From a virus: a DNA stretch of 24,185 nucleotides. The notes beneath the pieces are model-generated. The model was not told where the DNA came from. It saw nothing but the letters and a program-made list of their open reading frames with translations, and did no database searches. Below are positions 6,762 to 13,660 of the stretch, piece by piece (position 1 is the first letter of the stretch; each line of letters starts with the position of its first letter). Location: IMG/VR virus record IMGVR_UViG_3300050821_012852, positions 1 through 24,185 of that record; one strand, given 5' to 3'. Position numbers and translations under genes: made by a program.

Positions 6762-6771
6762 GGTAATTACC
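6762..6771. promoter_or_regulatory. Perfect palindrome, candidate operator
   Basis: GGTAATTACC is a perfect 10-base palindrome 28-37 bases before the HerA-like start, inside the only sizeable gap of this block (6735-6833). Its half-site GGTAAT is shared with the repeats at 4740-4755 and 14206-14221. A dimeric helix-turn-helix regulator is the natural reader of such a site. A neighbouring TATTTACACGG on the minus strand makes the area AT-rich enough to hold a promoter, although I see no convincing -35/-10 pair. Confidence 0.4.
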
Positions 6772-6783
6772 GTGTAAATACGA

Positions 6784-6811
6784 TGGCGACGCCGCGCCGA
6801 TTCGAACGGCG
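6784..6811 (-). other. tRNA 3'-end-like sequence
   Basis: On the minus strand 6811-6795 is a 5-bp stem with a 7-base loop, CGCCG-TTCGAAT-CGGCG, which fits a tRNA T arm including G53, TTCGA and C61. It is followed without a gap by seven bases (CGGCGTC), one unpaired G and CCA, exactly as at the 3' end of a tRNA gene. No matching D arm or anticodon arm is present upstream, where the SSB gene ends. It may be a chance hairpin, or an attachment-site relic of the kind that matches a host tRNA 3' end. Confidence 0.3.
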
Positions 6812-6833
6812 CCTTGCCTCGGCAGCGATGCTG

Positions 6834-7304
6834 CTAGAACGGGATATCGTCGTCGCCAGGCGGCGGGTCATTCGGTTCCGGGTCCGGGCTCGAGGTCGGC
6901 CCGCTGCGCCCGCGCGGAGGCCGCCGGTCCTGGTTGTAGCCATCGCCGTCACCCCCACCGCGCGCGCCGCCGCCCTGACCCCCGCCGAGGAAGACCACGC
7001 GGTCGGCTACGACCTCGGTCGCGTAGCGTTTGATCCCGTCCTTGTCATAGCTCCGGGTCTGCAGGCGCCCTTCGACGTAGATCGAGCGCCCTTTGCTCAG
7101 GTACTTCGAGCAGTTCTCGGCTTGGTCGCCCCAGACCTGGACCTTCACCCATTCGACGCGTTCTTGCTTCTGGCCGTTCTTGTCCTTCCAGGTCTCGCTA
7201 CAGGCGATGCTCAGGTTGCAGACGGCCTTGCCGCTCGGGATGTATTTCAACTCGACGTCGGCACCTAGATTGCCGATGCCGATCCACTTGTTAACGCTAC
7301 CCAC
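6834..7304 (-). CDS. ssb: Single-stranded DNA-binding protein
   Basis: A 156-residue SSB. The OB-fold runs from residue 3 to about 110: [75 protein letters not shown]. It is followed by a Gly-rich linker and the acidic tail DDDIPF, the standard docking tip for replication and repair partners. It coats single-stranded DNA at the fork. The start is the GTG at 7304, which gives the expected N-terminus and overlaps the upstream stop by 8 bases. A longer in-frame reading adds 52 Ser/Arg-rich residues not seen in the family. The ribosome site is weak, so translation probably depends on coupling. It is the last gene of the recombination operon. Confidence 0.95.
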   Translation of the reverse strand: MGSVNKWIGIGNLGADVELKYIPSGKAVCNLSIACSETWKDKNGQKQERVEWVKVQVWGDQAENCSKYLSKGRSIYVEGRLQTRSYDKDGIKRYATEVVADRVVFLGGGQGGGARGGGDGDGYNQDRRPPRGRSGPTSSPDPEPNDPPPGDDDIPF

Positions 7305-8022
7305 GGTGCACCCAGAGCTCGGCCGCGCTGAGGTACTGCTCGACCTTGGCCAAGTCGAACTTGCGCCCGTCCTCGGAGAAGACGTGGGTCTCGATATCGG
7401 TCCAGACCCGGGATGGGCCCGCGGCCAGCTCGATCCGGCGGTACTGCCGCGCGACCTCATCCGGGCGCAGGCCGCCGGCGTAGCCGCAGTAGTGCGCCAC
7501 CGGGGACGGCCACTCGTCGGGCTCGCGCCCGGCGCCGCCGCTGCGGTCGAACAGGGGCACCGCCTTGATCCCCCGCATCCACAGGGCGCCGATAATCAGG
7601 TTGTTGACGTCGTCGAACTGGAGGATGTACTCCTCGCGGCCCCAGTCCCGGAGCACGACGGGGAGGAAATCCTCGTCGACGTCGTGCAGGTCGCCGTGGA
7701 AGTTGAGCTGCACGCGCTGGAACATGTCCGCGATCGTCGGCCGCTCGGCGCGGAAGCGGTTCGACCCGCGGCAGAGGGCGCGCACCCACTGGCCGCAGAG
7801 GTGACCGGACAGGCGCATCGGCCCCTGCATCTTATTGACCGTGTCCGCGACGAGCTTAAGTCGCTCGATCCATGCAGTGCTCGGGAACCGCGGCCCGCCC
7901 TCCTGCGACCGGGACAGCAGGATGCCCCACTCAACAAAAGGAAAACGCATGGTGAGTTGGATGAGCTGCTCGGGGTCGATGCTGTCGTCGGCCCCGGTGA
8001 CGGTGACTCGGTCTAGGATCAT
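7297..8022 (-). CDS. TIM-barrel protein resembling phosphoribosylanthranilate isomerase (TrpF)
   Basis: A 241-residue protein with barrel-like alternating strands and helices. Several features recall TrpF: a first strand ending in a Gly-Ala loop ([11 protein letters not shown]), HLCG where TrpF has [21 protein letters not shown] like the segment with the catalytic Asp and the GG loop, and [14 protein letters not shown] like the AGGLxPxNV phosphate-binding loop. Near the C-terminus WTDIETHVF and [11 protein letters not shown] occupy the last-strand positions. The catalytic Cys of the first TrpF strand appears to be replaced by Thr, so classical isomerase activity is doubtful. GAGGAGG lies 7 bases before the ATG, and the ATG overlaps the stop of the SMC-like gene. 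It sits between DNA-repair genes, which is odd for an amino-acid enzyme. The fold assignment is by eye; the role is unknown. Confidence 0.7.
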   Translation of the reverse strand: MILDRVTVTGADDSIDPEQLIQLTMRFPFVEWGILLSRSQEGGPRFPSTAWIERLKLVADTVNKMQGPMRLSGHLCGQWVRALCRGSNRFRAERPTIADMFQRVQLNFHGDLHDVDEDFLPVVLRDWGREEYILQFDDVNNLIIGALWMRGIKAVPLFDRSGGAGREPDEWPSPVAHYCGYAGGLRPDEVARQYRRIELAAGPSRVWTDIETHVFSEDGRKFDLAKVEQYLSAAELWVHRG

Positions 8023-9476
8023 GACGGTTCCTCCTCGCTGATCGCCTCGATCTGAAGTTCGCCCCTGGTGACGCGCGTGCCGATGACCTGCCAGCCGCCG
8101 GCGACGGCCATCTTGAGGAAGCCCGGCAGCTCGTCCTCGTCGAGCTTCTCCATGCCGTCCACGGTCAGGACGCGCCCCTCGCCGCGCACCCGCTTGGCCA
8201 GCGCGACCGCGAACTCGAGTTGCTCCTTCCCGGACAGGTCGTCGATCGCCACCCCGTCGAGCGTGATCTTCTGGGAGACGTCCAGGCCGGGGATCGCCTT
8301 GCTGCGCGCCGCCAGTTCGCGCGGCGCGTCCGTGGTCAGCGTCCTGACAACCTGGTCGAGGTGCCCGGCCTCGTCCAGGTCCTTCACGGCGCGGACGCGC
8401 GCCTCATCAGCGGCGGCGCGCGCCGCCCGGTAGTCCTCGGCCTGCCGCGCCTGGGCGAGCGCCGCCGCCGCGTCCTGGACGCGCTTGGACGCGGCGTCCA
8501 GCTCCTCCTGGGGAACAGCCATCGAGTCGATGCCGGCCAGGGATTCCTCTAGCTCGGTGACCTGATCTAAGTATTGCCTGCGGCGCTTGACGGACGCGAT
8601 CGCTACGTCGGCCAGATCGAACGCCTCTCGCAGGCGCCGCTTGAAGGTCTCCAGTTCATCCACACTATCGGCATCGACGTCTTCTACGCCGCCGATCTGT
8701 ACCGGCAGCTTCTGCTCGCCGTCAGCATCGGCGCGCAGTCGCTCGATCTTCTCGCGCGTCGGCCCCGCCTTCGCGCGCGCCTGCTCATGCGCGGCACGGA
8801 GCCAGGTCAGCTCGTTCAGCTCGCGCTGCACCGTCCCTAGCAGCTGCACTGCCTCGCCCTCCGAGACCGCGGATGACGGCGATCCCATAGCGTCAGCCTT
8901 CGCCCTCAGCTCGTCCGCCCTGCGCCCCGACTCCTCGGCCGCCGCGTTGGCGGCGGTCCGCTTGTCGTAGTAGCGCTGACGGATCCCGGCCAGGACCTCC
9001 AGGCCGTGACCGATGAACGGGTTGCCCAGCATTGGTTCGCCCGTCCAGCGGTGGACGTCCTCACCGGTGACCTCCATCGGCATGACCTGGTAGATCATCC
9101 GGCGCCGCTCTTTGTCGTCCGCCAGGTAGAAGGCCAGCGGGTCCACCTCCTTGCCGAACAGTTCGTTGAGGATCGTCTGCGGCTTCGGCTTGATGTCGCC
9201 GCCCGGGCCGGTCACCACCAGGTCCTTGCCACCCTGGCGGATGGTCCGCCGGGCGTGGAGCACCTCCATGTCCACCAGGATCTCGGACTTGTCCGCCCCC
9301 TGGTGGATGCAGCTTGGGTCCAGCCCCTGGGCCAGGAGCGCGGCGCGCAGACCTCGCAGGATGCTGGTCTTGCCCCGCGCGTTGCCCCCCTTGATGACGA
9401 TCCCAGCGGGCGGGATCGCGATGTCCGCCGACGCGATGCCGGCGTAGTTCCTGATGGTCAGCCGCGTGATCCTCAT
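8019..9476 (-). CDS. SMC/RecF/RecN-like AAA ATPase
   Basis: A 485-residue ABC-type ATPase of the SMC, RecF and SbcC group. It begins MRITRLTIRNYAGIASADIA, the usual RecF/SbcC N-terminal strand, with Walker A GGNARGKTS at 30-38. Residues about 165-390 are charged helical coiled coil with no zinc-hook CxxC at the apex. The signature motif LSGKEQLEF is at 414-422 and a Walker B-like strand VLTVDGMEKLD at 437-447; the usual Asp-Glu pair is Asp-Gly, so the catalytic Glu is displaced. Such proteins handle DNA ends or load recombination proteins, often with a nuclease partner. The Cas4-like nuclease three genes upstream is a candidate partner. AAGGAGG lies 7 bases before the ATG, and the ATG shares its A with the upstream stop. 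Confidence 0.88.
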   Translation of the reverse strand: MRITRLTIRNYAGIASADIAIPPAGIVIKGGNARGKTSILRGLRAALLAQGLDPSCIHQGADKSEILVDMEVLHARRTIRQGGKDLVVTGPGGDIKPKPQTILNELFGKEVDPLAFYLADDKERRRMIYQVMPMEVTGEDVHRWTGEPMLGNPFIGHGLEVLAGIRQRYYDKRTAANAAAEESGRRADELRAKADAMGSPSSAVSEGEAVQLLGTVQRELNELTWLRAAHEQARAKAGPTREKIERLRADADGEQKLPVQIGGVEDVDADSVDELETFKRRLREAFDLADVAIASVKRRRQYLDQVTELEESLAGIDSMAVPQEELDAASKRVQDAAAALAQARQAEDYRAARAAADEARVRAVKDLDEAGHLDQVVRTLTTDAPRELAARSKAIPGLDVSQKITLDGVAIDDLSGKEQLEFAVALAKRVRGEGRVLTVDGMEKLDEDELPGFLKMAVAGGWQVIGTRVTRGELQIEAISEEEPS

Positions 9477-9754
9477 CAGACCGCCTCCTTCGGGGCCGGA
9501 GCCTCGAACAGGTGGAACACGAGCCGACCGTCACTAACCTGGATGGTCTCCACGTAGGGCCCCACGTCCCCCAGGGGATGCCCGGTGCCGCGCCAGCAGA
9601 AGTCGCGCCGTTGCACCGGCTGCTCGGTGTCGACCATCGCCCAAACGTAGGGCACGCCGTTCTGCGTCTGCACGGTCAGGACCTGAGCACCGGCGGGTAG
9701 GAACAACGAAACGAAATCGCCCACCCCAAGCTGGTACTTGTAGATGGTCTTCAT
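9476..9754 (-). CDS. DUF7352-like small phage protein
   Basis: A 92-residue protein starting MKTIYKYQLGVGDFVSLFLP, then GAQVLTVQTQNGVPYVWAMV, a GTGHPL turn, and GPYVETIQVSDGRLVFHLFE at the end. This pattern, with a short beta-rich fold, an MKTI-KY start and a V-H-FE end, matches a widespread family of small uncharacterised phage and bacterial proteins that I know as DUF7352. No function is established. It is embedded in the recombination operon with an ATGA overlap upstream and a TGATG overlap downstream, and it has a GGGAAGG ribosome site. The family call is from memory of the pattern. Confidence 0.8.
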   Translation of the reverse strand: MKTIYKYQLGVGDFVSLFLPAGAQVLTVQTQNGVPYVWAMVDTEQPVQRRDFCWRGTGHPLGDVGPYVETIQVSDGRLVFHLFEAPAPKEAV

Positions 9755-10890
9755 GGCGCTTTCGCCTTCCCCAGGCGCTCCATCTCCTCGGGGGTGGGCT
9801 CGGCCGCCGCGCGGTCGGGGTCCTTCTGCTCCACCCCGAACGAGATCTGGGCCCCGCCGCCCTTCTTGGCCGCTACCTCGGACAGCTTGGTCTCGGCCGG
9901 CGTGGCGCTCGCGGTGCCGCTGGTGGTGGCCGTGACCGCGGTCGCCGGCTCGGGCTTGGCCTCAGCGACGGGCTCGGCCTTCTTGCCGACGTCGACGCGC
10001 TGGCCCTCCTGCGCGGAGCCGGGCATCGGTTCCTGCGCCTGGGGCTGGGGCTCCTGCTTCGGCTGGGGCGCCGGGAACAGCTCGTCCACCGGGTCGCCCT
10101 GCTTGAGGCGCGTGTAGAGACCGGCCAAGATCTCCAGGTCGTCGATGCCCAGCTCGTCGATCGAGGAGCGCTCCACGCGCGCCAGGATGCGCGCCACGTT
10201 GACCCCCAGGTTGGCGAACGGCTTGATGACCAGCTCGCGGCGCTCCTGCAGCGGCTTGCCACCGCCGGTCGCCACGTGGCGGACACGCTCGAAGATGCGG
10301 GCGACGTAGGCGCGGGGCACGACGCTGAACGTGGCGTTGCGGCGCGCGATCGCGCTGGTCGCGTTGAGCGTCAGCACGATCATGTCGTTGCCGTACTTGC
10401 GGCCGCTGGAGCCGGTGATCCCGCGGGAGACCTCGACCGTGATCCGGTTGTTGTTCTCGAGGTCCCAGGCCACGCCCTGGCAGGTGACCGTCGAGTCGCC
10501 GATGTCGATCGGGCGCGAGCCGACGTGGATGTTGCCGTAACAGCTGGCGACGATCTCCGAGAGCCGGATCGAGGGACCGACGATGTCCTTCTTGACGCGC
10601 TTCTTGAGCACCTTGTCGTACTCGGTCCGCTTCAGGGTGTACATGCAGGACGCCGCCGTCGCCGCGTCGGAGGTGGCCATCTCGATCGCGCGCTTCTCGA
10701 ACTTCTTGAGGTCGCGGGGATAGGCGTGGGCGACGTCGACCTGGGCCATCGCCTCGGACTTGGCGATGGACGCGAGCGCGTTCTGGTCGATGCGCACGAG
10801 CGCCGACGACGAGCCCTGCTCGTCCTCGTTGTCGTCGCCAGGGGGTTGGTAGTTCGGGTCCTCTGGCGGGGTCTGGTTCTCGTTGCTCAT
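9751..10890 (-). CDS. Conserved phage recombination-type protein, possible ssDNA annealing protein
   Basis: A 379-residue protein. After an acidic start, residues about 30-255 form a conserved-looking domain with AYPRDLKKFEKRAIEMATSD, KKDIVGPSIRLSEIVASCYG, and TVTCQGVAWDLENNNRITVE. The GPSIRL(A/S)E(I/V) plus YGN pattern recurs in phage proteins encoded next to Cas4/RecB-like exonucleases. The remainder (about 260-379) is a Pro/Gln/Glu/Ala-rich disordered tail. The gene follows the Cas4-like nuclease with an ATGA overlap and lies two genes before the SMC-like ATPase. Phage exonuclease plus annealing protein pairs have this arrangement, so a Red-beta/RecT/Erf-like role is a fair hypothesis. I do not see a definite RecT, Erf or Rad52 signature. 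The ribosome site AAGGGAGAG is clear. Confidence 0.72.
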   Translation of the reverse strand: MSNENQTPPEDPNYQPPGDDNEDEQGSSSALVRIDQNALASIAKSEAMAQVDVAHAYPRDLKKFEKRAIEMATSDAATAASCMYTLKRTEYDKVLKKRVKKDIVGPSIRLSEIVASCYGNIHVGSRPIDIGDSTVTCQGVAWDLENNNRITVEVSRGITGSSGRKYGNDMIVLTLNATSAIARRNATFSVVPRAYVARIFERVRHVATGGGKPLQERRELVIKPFANLGVNVARILARVERSSIDELGIDDLEILAGLYTRLKQGDPVDELFPAPQPKQEPQPQAQEPMPGSAQEGQRVDVGKKAEPVAEAKPEPATAVTATTSGTASATPAETKLSEVAAKKGGGAQISFGVEQKDPDRAAAEPTPEEMERLGKAKAP

Positions 10891-12026
10891 TCGGTCTCTC
10901 CCTTCGGTTTCCTGCGTTCCACGAGCTTGCGGACGGGCTTCTGTTCGATCGCGCCGGCGGCGACCAGGCGGTCCTGCAGCGCGCGCTTCGCGGCCGCGCC
11001 GTTCCCCCGCCCGGCCTTCTTGGCCGCGATCTCGTCCATCACGGACGGCCGCGCCTCGAAGATCTGGTTCATCTCCTTGGGCGTGAACTCCTCTTTCAGG
11101 ATGTTGAAGGCGCGCTCGGTGTCGATCTGCCGGCGCCCGTTCTCCTCGACGATCCGGACGACGTGCCCGTCACCAGAATCGATGGGTCCGTTGGTCTCCA
11201 CCAGGCGGCGGACGGCCTCGCGGAAGGACTCGTAGGCGGTGACCACCACCTTGCCGCGCCGGAGCATCGAGACGACCTCCTCCTGGGGCAGGTTCTCGAG
11301 CCCCGCGGCGATCTGATCGCGCAGGGCGACGTTCCCGAAGATGGCCACGTCCTGCCGCGCGCGCGCCTGCATCGCCTCGCACGCGTGCGAGCGCGGGCAC
11401 CAGGTGCACTGGGGCCCCACGCGGTACGCGCCCGGCCGGGCCAGGACGCGCTGGCGCAGGCCCTCGACCCAGGCCTCGCAGCGCGCGCGGTCGAACCGGT
11501 ACGTCTCCACCTGCTGGTCGCGCGCCCAGACGACCGTCATGCGCACCTCGCGCACCTGGGACCGCGGCGCCAGGATCAGGCAGGTCGCGTACCCGGCCAC
11601 CTGGTCGTAGTAGTCGAGGTCGAGCCAGCCGAACTTCCAGTCTAGGCCGTTGACGACGTCGGTCCCTCCGTCCAACAGGTCGGCGTGTCCGACCAGCGTC
11701 AGGTCACCGATCTCCACCCGCAGCGCGACCTCGCGGCGCAGCGGCGCGCGAAAGTGGCGCCCGATCTCCTCCCAGACCTTCCGCCCGTACCAGACGATCC
11801 GGCCCAGCTCGTCGCGGTCGGTCCCCCAGCGCGCGCCGATCGCATCCAGGTCGAGGGGCTCGTCGTCCACGACCCCGGTCATCGCCTCGTGGCCGGCGTT
11901 CCCCATCTCACCCTCGGCGCCGCCGACGCGGACCTCGAGGGCATCGCCGACAACGCTGGGGGGGCACGCGAACGCGCGCGGGAGCGAGGAGCAGCGCAGG
12001 ACAGTCTTCGGGATGAGGACGGTCAT
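10887..12026 (-). CDS. Cas4/RecB-like PD-(D/E)XK nuclease with Fe-S cysteines
   Basis: A 379-residue nuclease of the Cas4/AddB/RecB type. Visible parts are an N-terminal Cys pair (C12, C21), the conserved His in GNAGHEAM (H46), the core LVGHADLLDG (D116) followed by VNGLDWKFGW (D129, K131), the QVAGYATCL helix that follows the core in this family, and the C-terminal cluster C207-x2-C210-x5-C216 (CTWCPRSHAC). One N-terminal Cys plus the three C-terminal ones would hold a 4Fe-4S cluster, as in Cas4. Such enzymes resect DNA ends for recombination. The remaining 160 residues are charged and unrecognised. The start MTVLIPKTVL overlaps the upstream stop (ATGA); a longer in-frame reading adds 47 residues out of another gene. 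No CRISPR array is present, so a phage end-processing role is preferred. Confidence 0.9.
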   Translation of the reverse strand: MTVLIPKTVLRCSSLPRAFACPPSVVGDALEVRVGGAEGEMGNAGHEAMTGVVDDEPLDLDAIGARWGTDRDELGRIVWYGRKVWEEIGRHFRAPLRREVALRVEIGDLTLVGHADLLDGGTDVVNGLDWKFGWLDLDYYDQVAGYATCLILAPRSQVREVRMTVVWARDQQVETYRFDRARCEAWVEGLRQRVLARPGAYRVGPQCTWCPRSHACEAMQARARQDVAIFGNVALRDQIAAGLENLPQEEVVSMLRRGKVVVTAYESFREAVRRLVETNGPIDSGDGHVVRIVEENGRRQIDTERAFNILKEEFTPKEMNQIFEARPSVMDEIAAKKAGRGNGAAAKRALQDRLVAAGAIEQKPVRKLVERRKPKGETE

Positions 12027-12328
12027 GATGACGGCTCCGCTATGGGATCCGGCCGCATCGCCAGGACCGCGTCCCTGAGCAGCCAGACGTTCGACCCCGT
12101 CGGGGACCTGATCCAGGGTTTCCGATCGTCGCCGGGCGGTGACTTGAGCACGTCCCGCGCGACCCACCCGTAGATCGTCCCCCCGCGGACGCCGACGAGC
12201 TCCATCGCCTCGGCGGGTGAGATGTAGCCCGCCGAACGCATCCGCTCTTTCAGCTCGGCGGTCGTGTGGCGACCGCCGCCCCGGCTCTTGTTGCGGGCCG
12301 CGATCCTCTTCTTTGCTCGCTTCGTCAT
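12023..12328 (-). CDS. Helix-turn-helix protein, MerR/excisionase-like
   Basis: A 101-residue protein with a very basic N-terminus (MTKRAKKRIAARNKSRGGGR) and a winged helix-turn-helix of the MerR/excisionase type: GYISPAEAMELVGVRGGTIY, then GWVARDVLKSP and GSNVWLLRDAVLAM, where the wing ends. Proteins like this act as excisionases, small activators or packaging-associated DNA binders. CGGAGG lies 4-5 bases before the ATG, and the ATG overlaps the stop of the sigma-like gene. It is made together with the sigma-like protein and the nuclease. No integrase is visible in the window, so an excisionase role cannot be supported, and a transcription regulator is as likely. Confidence 0.75.
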   Translation of the reverse strand: MTKRAKKRIAARNKSRGGGRHTTAELKERMRSAGYISPAEAMELVGVRGGTIYGWVARDVLKSPPGDDRKPWIRSPTGSNVWLLRDAVLAMRPDPIAEPSS

Positions 12329-12993
12329 CGATCCTCCGTGGTCTGGTTTATTACCCGCCGCGCCGCCCGCGCTCCGTCATCCTGCCTGACTGCCGCCCCG
12401 AGCCGGCGCACGAGACCGGCGAGCGCCTTGCGCGGGATCCCGATCAGCCAGGACACGTCTTCCGGTTCCACCGGCGCTCCGTCCCATCCGAGGTGGGTCT
12501 CGATCGCGCGCCGCTCGCGCCGGTCGAGCGCGGCCAGGTGGGGCTCCAGCGCGCGCCGCAGCCGGACCCTGGCCGCCGCGCGCCGCCGCGCGCGCTCCCA
12601 CCCGTCGAGCCGCGCGTCTGGAGTATCCCCACCGGACAGCAGCATGACGCCACCGTCAGACCGGCGTCGGGGGCCGTGGTCGGCGATCTGGACGCGGTGC
12701 TGGAACTCCCGCGCGCGGGGCGACATGTTGACCGGGATGCGGACCGCCGCGAGCGCCAGGCTGGCCTTCACGCCCGCGCGCCGAGCCGCGGTCCTGTAGA
12801 GGTACCCGCGGACGTTCTTGCTCGGGTCGAGCTGCTTCTTCGCCATCGTCTCCACGACGTGGAGAGCGGCTTCTTGCGCGACGTCGTCCAGGTCCACCAC
12901 GAAGCCGCAGGCCCGGAACCGGCGGCGGACCGCCAGCGCGGTCAGGGTGGCCATCTGGACGACTGAGGTCGGGTCGTGAGATTGTCTCTGCAT
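12325..12993 (-). CDS. Sigma-70-family RNA polymerase sigma-like factor
   Basis: A 222-residue protein with the two-domain form of a group 4-like sigma factor. Region 2 is at about 20-80: FVVDLDDVAQEAALHVVETM followed by NVRGYLYRTAARRAG, matching the DAEDLVQE and P-R-AWLYRIARN segments of ECF sigmas. A Arg/Gly-rich linker follows, then a region 4-like helix-turn-helix at about 155-205 (LDRRERRAIETHLGWDGAPV, VSWLIGIPRKALAGLVRRLG). It would direct host RNA polymerase to phage promoters. The virion genes of this window have a recurring TAGACG/TAnnnT promoter pattern that it might read, which is inference. AAGGA lies 6-7 bases before the ATG. Match quality to region 4 is moderate, so a DNA-binding protein that is not a sigma factor remains possible. 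Confidence 0.72.
   Translation of the reverse strand: MQRQSHDPTSVVQMATLTALAVRRRFRACGFVVDLDDVAQEAALHVVETMAKKQLDPSKNVRGYLYRTAARRAGVKASLALAAVRIPVNMSPRAREFQHRVQIADHGPRRRSDGGVMLLSGGDTPDARLDGWERARRRAAARVRLRRALEPHLAALDRRERRAIETHLGWDGAPVEPEDVSWLIGIPRKALAGLVRRLGAAVRQDDGARAARRVINQTTEDR
12345..12356 (-). promoter_or_regulatory. Partial match to the GGGTAAT repeat
   Basis: On the minus strand GGGTAATAAACC lies inside the last codons of the sigma-like gene, 17 bases or more before the start of the helix-turn-helix gene. It shares the GGGTAATA core with the two 16-bp repeats at 4740 and 14206. It overlaps coding sequence, so it may be fortuitous. Confidence 0.25.
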
Positions 12994-13049
12994 AGGGAGT
13001 CCTTCCCTTTCTCGGAGCTATCCCTCTTGGCGGGGGGCGGGTTCTTGGC

Positions 13050-13086
13050 GGCGGGGGTCCCACAGGGACCCCCGCCGGTTTCTTTT
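13050..13086 (+). terminator. Perfect 12-bp GC hairpin with T-rich tail on the plus strand
   Basis: GGCGGGGGTCCC (13050-13061) pairs perfectly with GGGACCCCCGCC (13065-13076) around an ACA loop. On the plus strand it is followed by GGTTTCTTTTC, so it has the form of an intrinsic terminator for plus-strand transcription. On the minus strand, the coding direction, the hairpin directly follows the stop of the 159-aa gene but has no U-tract after it. It may therefore block antisense transcription, act as an RNA processing or stability element, or pause the minus-strand polymerase. Confidence 0.5.
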
Positions 13087-13566
13087 CTACTTCTTCAGCT
13101 GCAGCGCCTTCGGCGCCGGCTTGAAGTAGTTCAGCGGGTAGAGGCCGATCGGCGTCCCGTCCGCGAGCTGGAACTTGCCGTACTTCCCGTGGACGCTCGC
13201 CAGGATCAGGCGCGCGAGCTGGAGCGGCGTGAACGCGCCGCCCTCGACGAACCGGCCGATGCGCGCCGGCTTGACCTGCACCAGGTCCCCGGCCGCCATC
13301 GCCCCGGCCGGGGGCTTCCATCCGCTCGCCTTGAGGGGCGGCATCGCGTGGCCGAAGTCGACCAGGGCCTGGTAGGCGAGCCCGGCTTTCTCCCGCGCGG
13401 TCTCCAGGGCTGGCTCTGCCAGCTCATCCCCGTGCGGTCCGAGCTGCTTCTGGAACCGGTCGATCCACTCCTGGGCGGAGTACAGGCGCTGGACCACGCG
13501 GTCGAGCGCCCCCTTGGGCTTCTTCTTCTTCTTGGCGGCGGTCGGCGCCGCAGCTGCGCTGGTCAT
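13087..13566 (-). CDS. Basic protein with SH3-like C-terminus, unknown function, 159 aa
   Basis: A 159-residue protein. The N-terminus is an Ala/Lys-rich tail (MTSAAAAPTAAKKKKKPKGA), like the tails of histone-like and other nucleic acid-binding proteins. A helical middle (about 20-75) includes VVQRLYSAQEWIDRFQKQLG. The C-terminal 60 residues are beta-rich (GDLVQVKPARIGRFVEGGAF, then GKYGKFQLADGTPIGLYPLN), suggestive of a small SH3- or KOW-like barrel. AAAGGAG lies 7 bases before the ATG, a near-ideal ribosome site, and the gene stands alone with gaps of 105 bases before it and 93 after it. This suggests strong, independently controlled expression. DNA or RNA binding is inferred from the tail. 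No family recognised. Confidence 0.75.
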   Translation of the reverse strand: MTSAAAAPTAAKKKKKPKGALDRVVQRLYSAQEWIDRFQKQLGPHGDELAEPALETAREKAGLAYQALVDFGHAMPPLKASGWKPPAGAMAAGDLVQVKPARIGRFVEGGAFTPLQLARLILASVHGKYGKFQLADGTPIGLYPLNYFKPAPKALQLKK

Positions 13567-13644
13567 CTTGGTTCTCCTTTGGCGGGGGTCGTCTGGTCGG
13601 GATAAGACCGGACGGGAGAACCGTACCCTAGTTCGTAAATATCG

Positions 13645-13660
13645 TAAACAGATTTGTTTA
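13645..13660. promoter_or_regulatory. AT-rich inverted repeat, candidate operator
   Basis: TAAACA-GATT-TGTTTA is a perfect 6-bp inverted repeat in the 105-base gap upstream of the 159-aa gene, between it and the RuvC-like gene. Next to it, on the minus strand, TTTACGA occurs twice 9 bases apart (GTTTACGATATTTACGA). This is the most AT-rich patch of the window. It probably holds the promoter and an operator for the 159-aa gene. I could not choose a convincing -35/-10 pair. Confidence 0.45.

Noticed and set aside
6784-6858. A complete tRNA gene on the minus strand ending in encoded CCA
   Set aside because: Only the T arm and the 3' acceptor half fit. The best 5' acceptor candidate (GACGACG) has a mismatch, and no D arm with GG or 5-bp anticodon stem can be formed; the 5' part is the end of the SSB gene.
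7305-7460. A 52-residue N-terminal extension of SSB
   Set aside because: It is a frame shadow of the TIM-barrel gene with Ser/Arg-rich composition. The OB-fold starts right after the GTG at 7304.
7297-8022. A functional tryptophan-pathway TrpF enzyme
   Set aside because: The catalytic Cys of the first strand appears replaced by Thr, and no other tryptophan gene is near. Only a fold resemblance is claimed.
10887-12026. A CRISPR-associated Cas4
   Set aside because: The fold and cysteines fit, but there is no Cas1, Cas2 or array. Phages commonly encode such nucleases in recombination modules.
12027-12167. A 47-residue N-terminal extension of the Cas4-like nuclease
   Set aside because: It lies over the HTH gene in another frame. 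The ATG at 12026 forms an ATGA overlap and gives the expected N-terminus with the Fe-S Cys.
13050-13076. Rho-independent terminator for minus-strand transcription
   Set aside because: The stem is perfect, but no T-tract follows it in the minus direction; the bases are GCCAAGAACC.
12656-13321. A 221-codon minus-strand frame spanning the gap before the sigma-like gene
   Set aside because: It is Pro/Arg/Gly-rich, runs through the hairpin at 13050-13076, and overlaps two better-supported genes in other frames.
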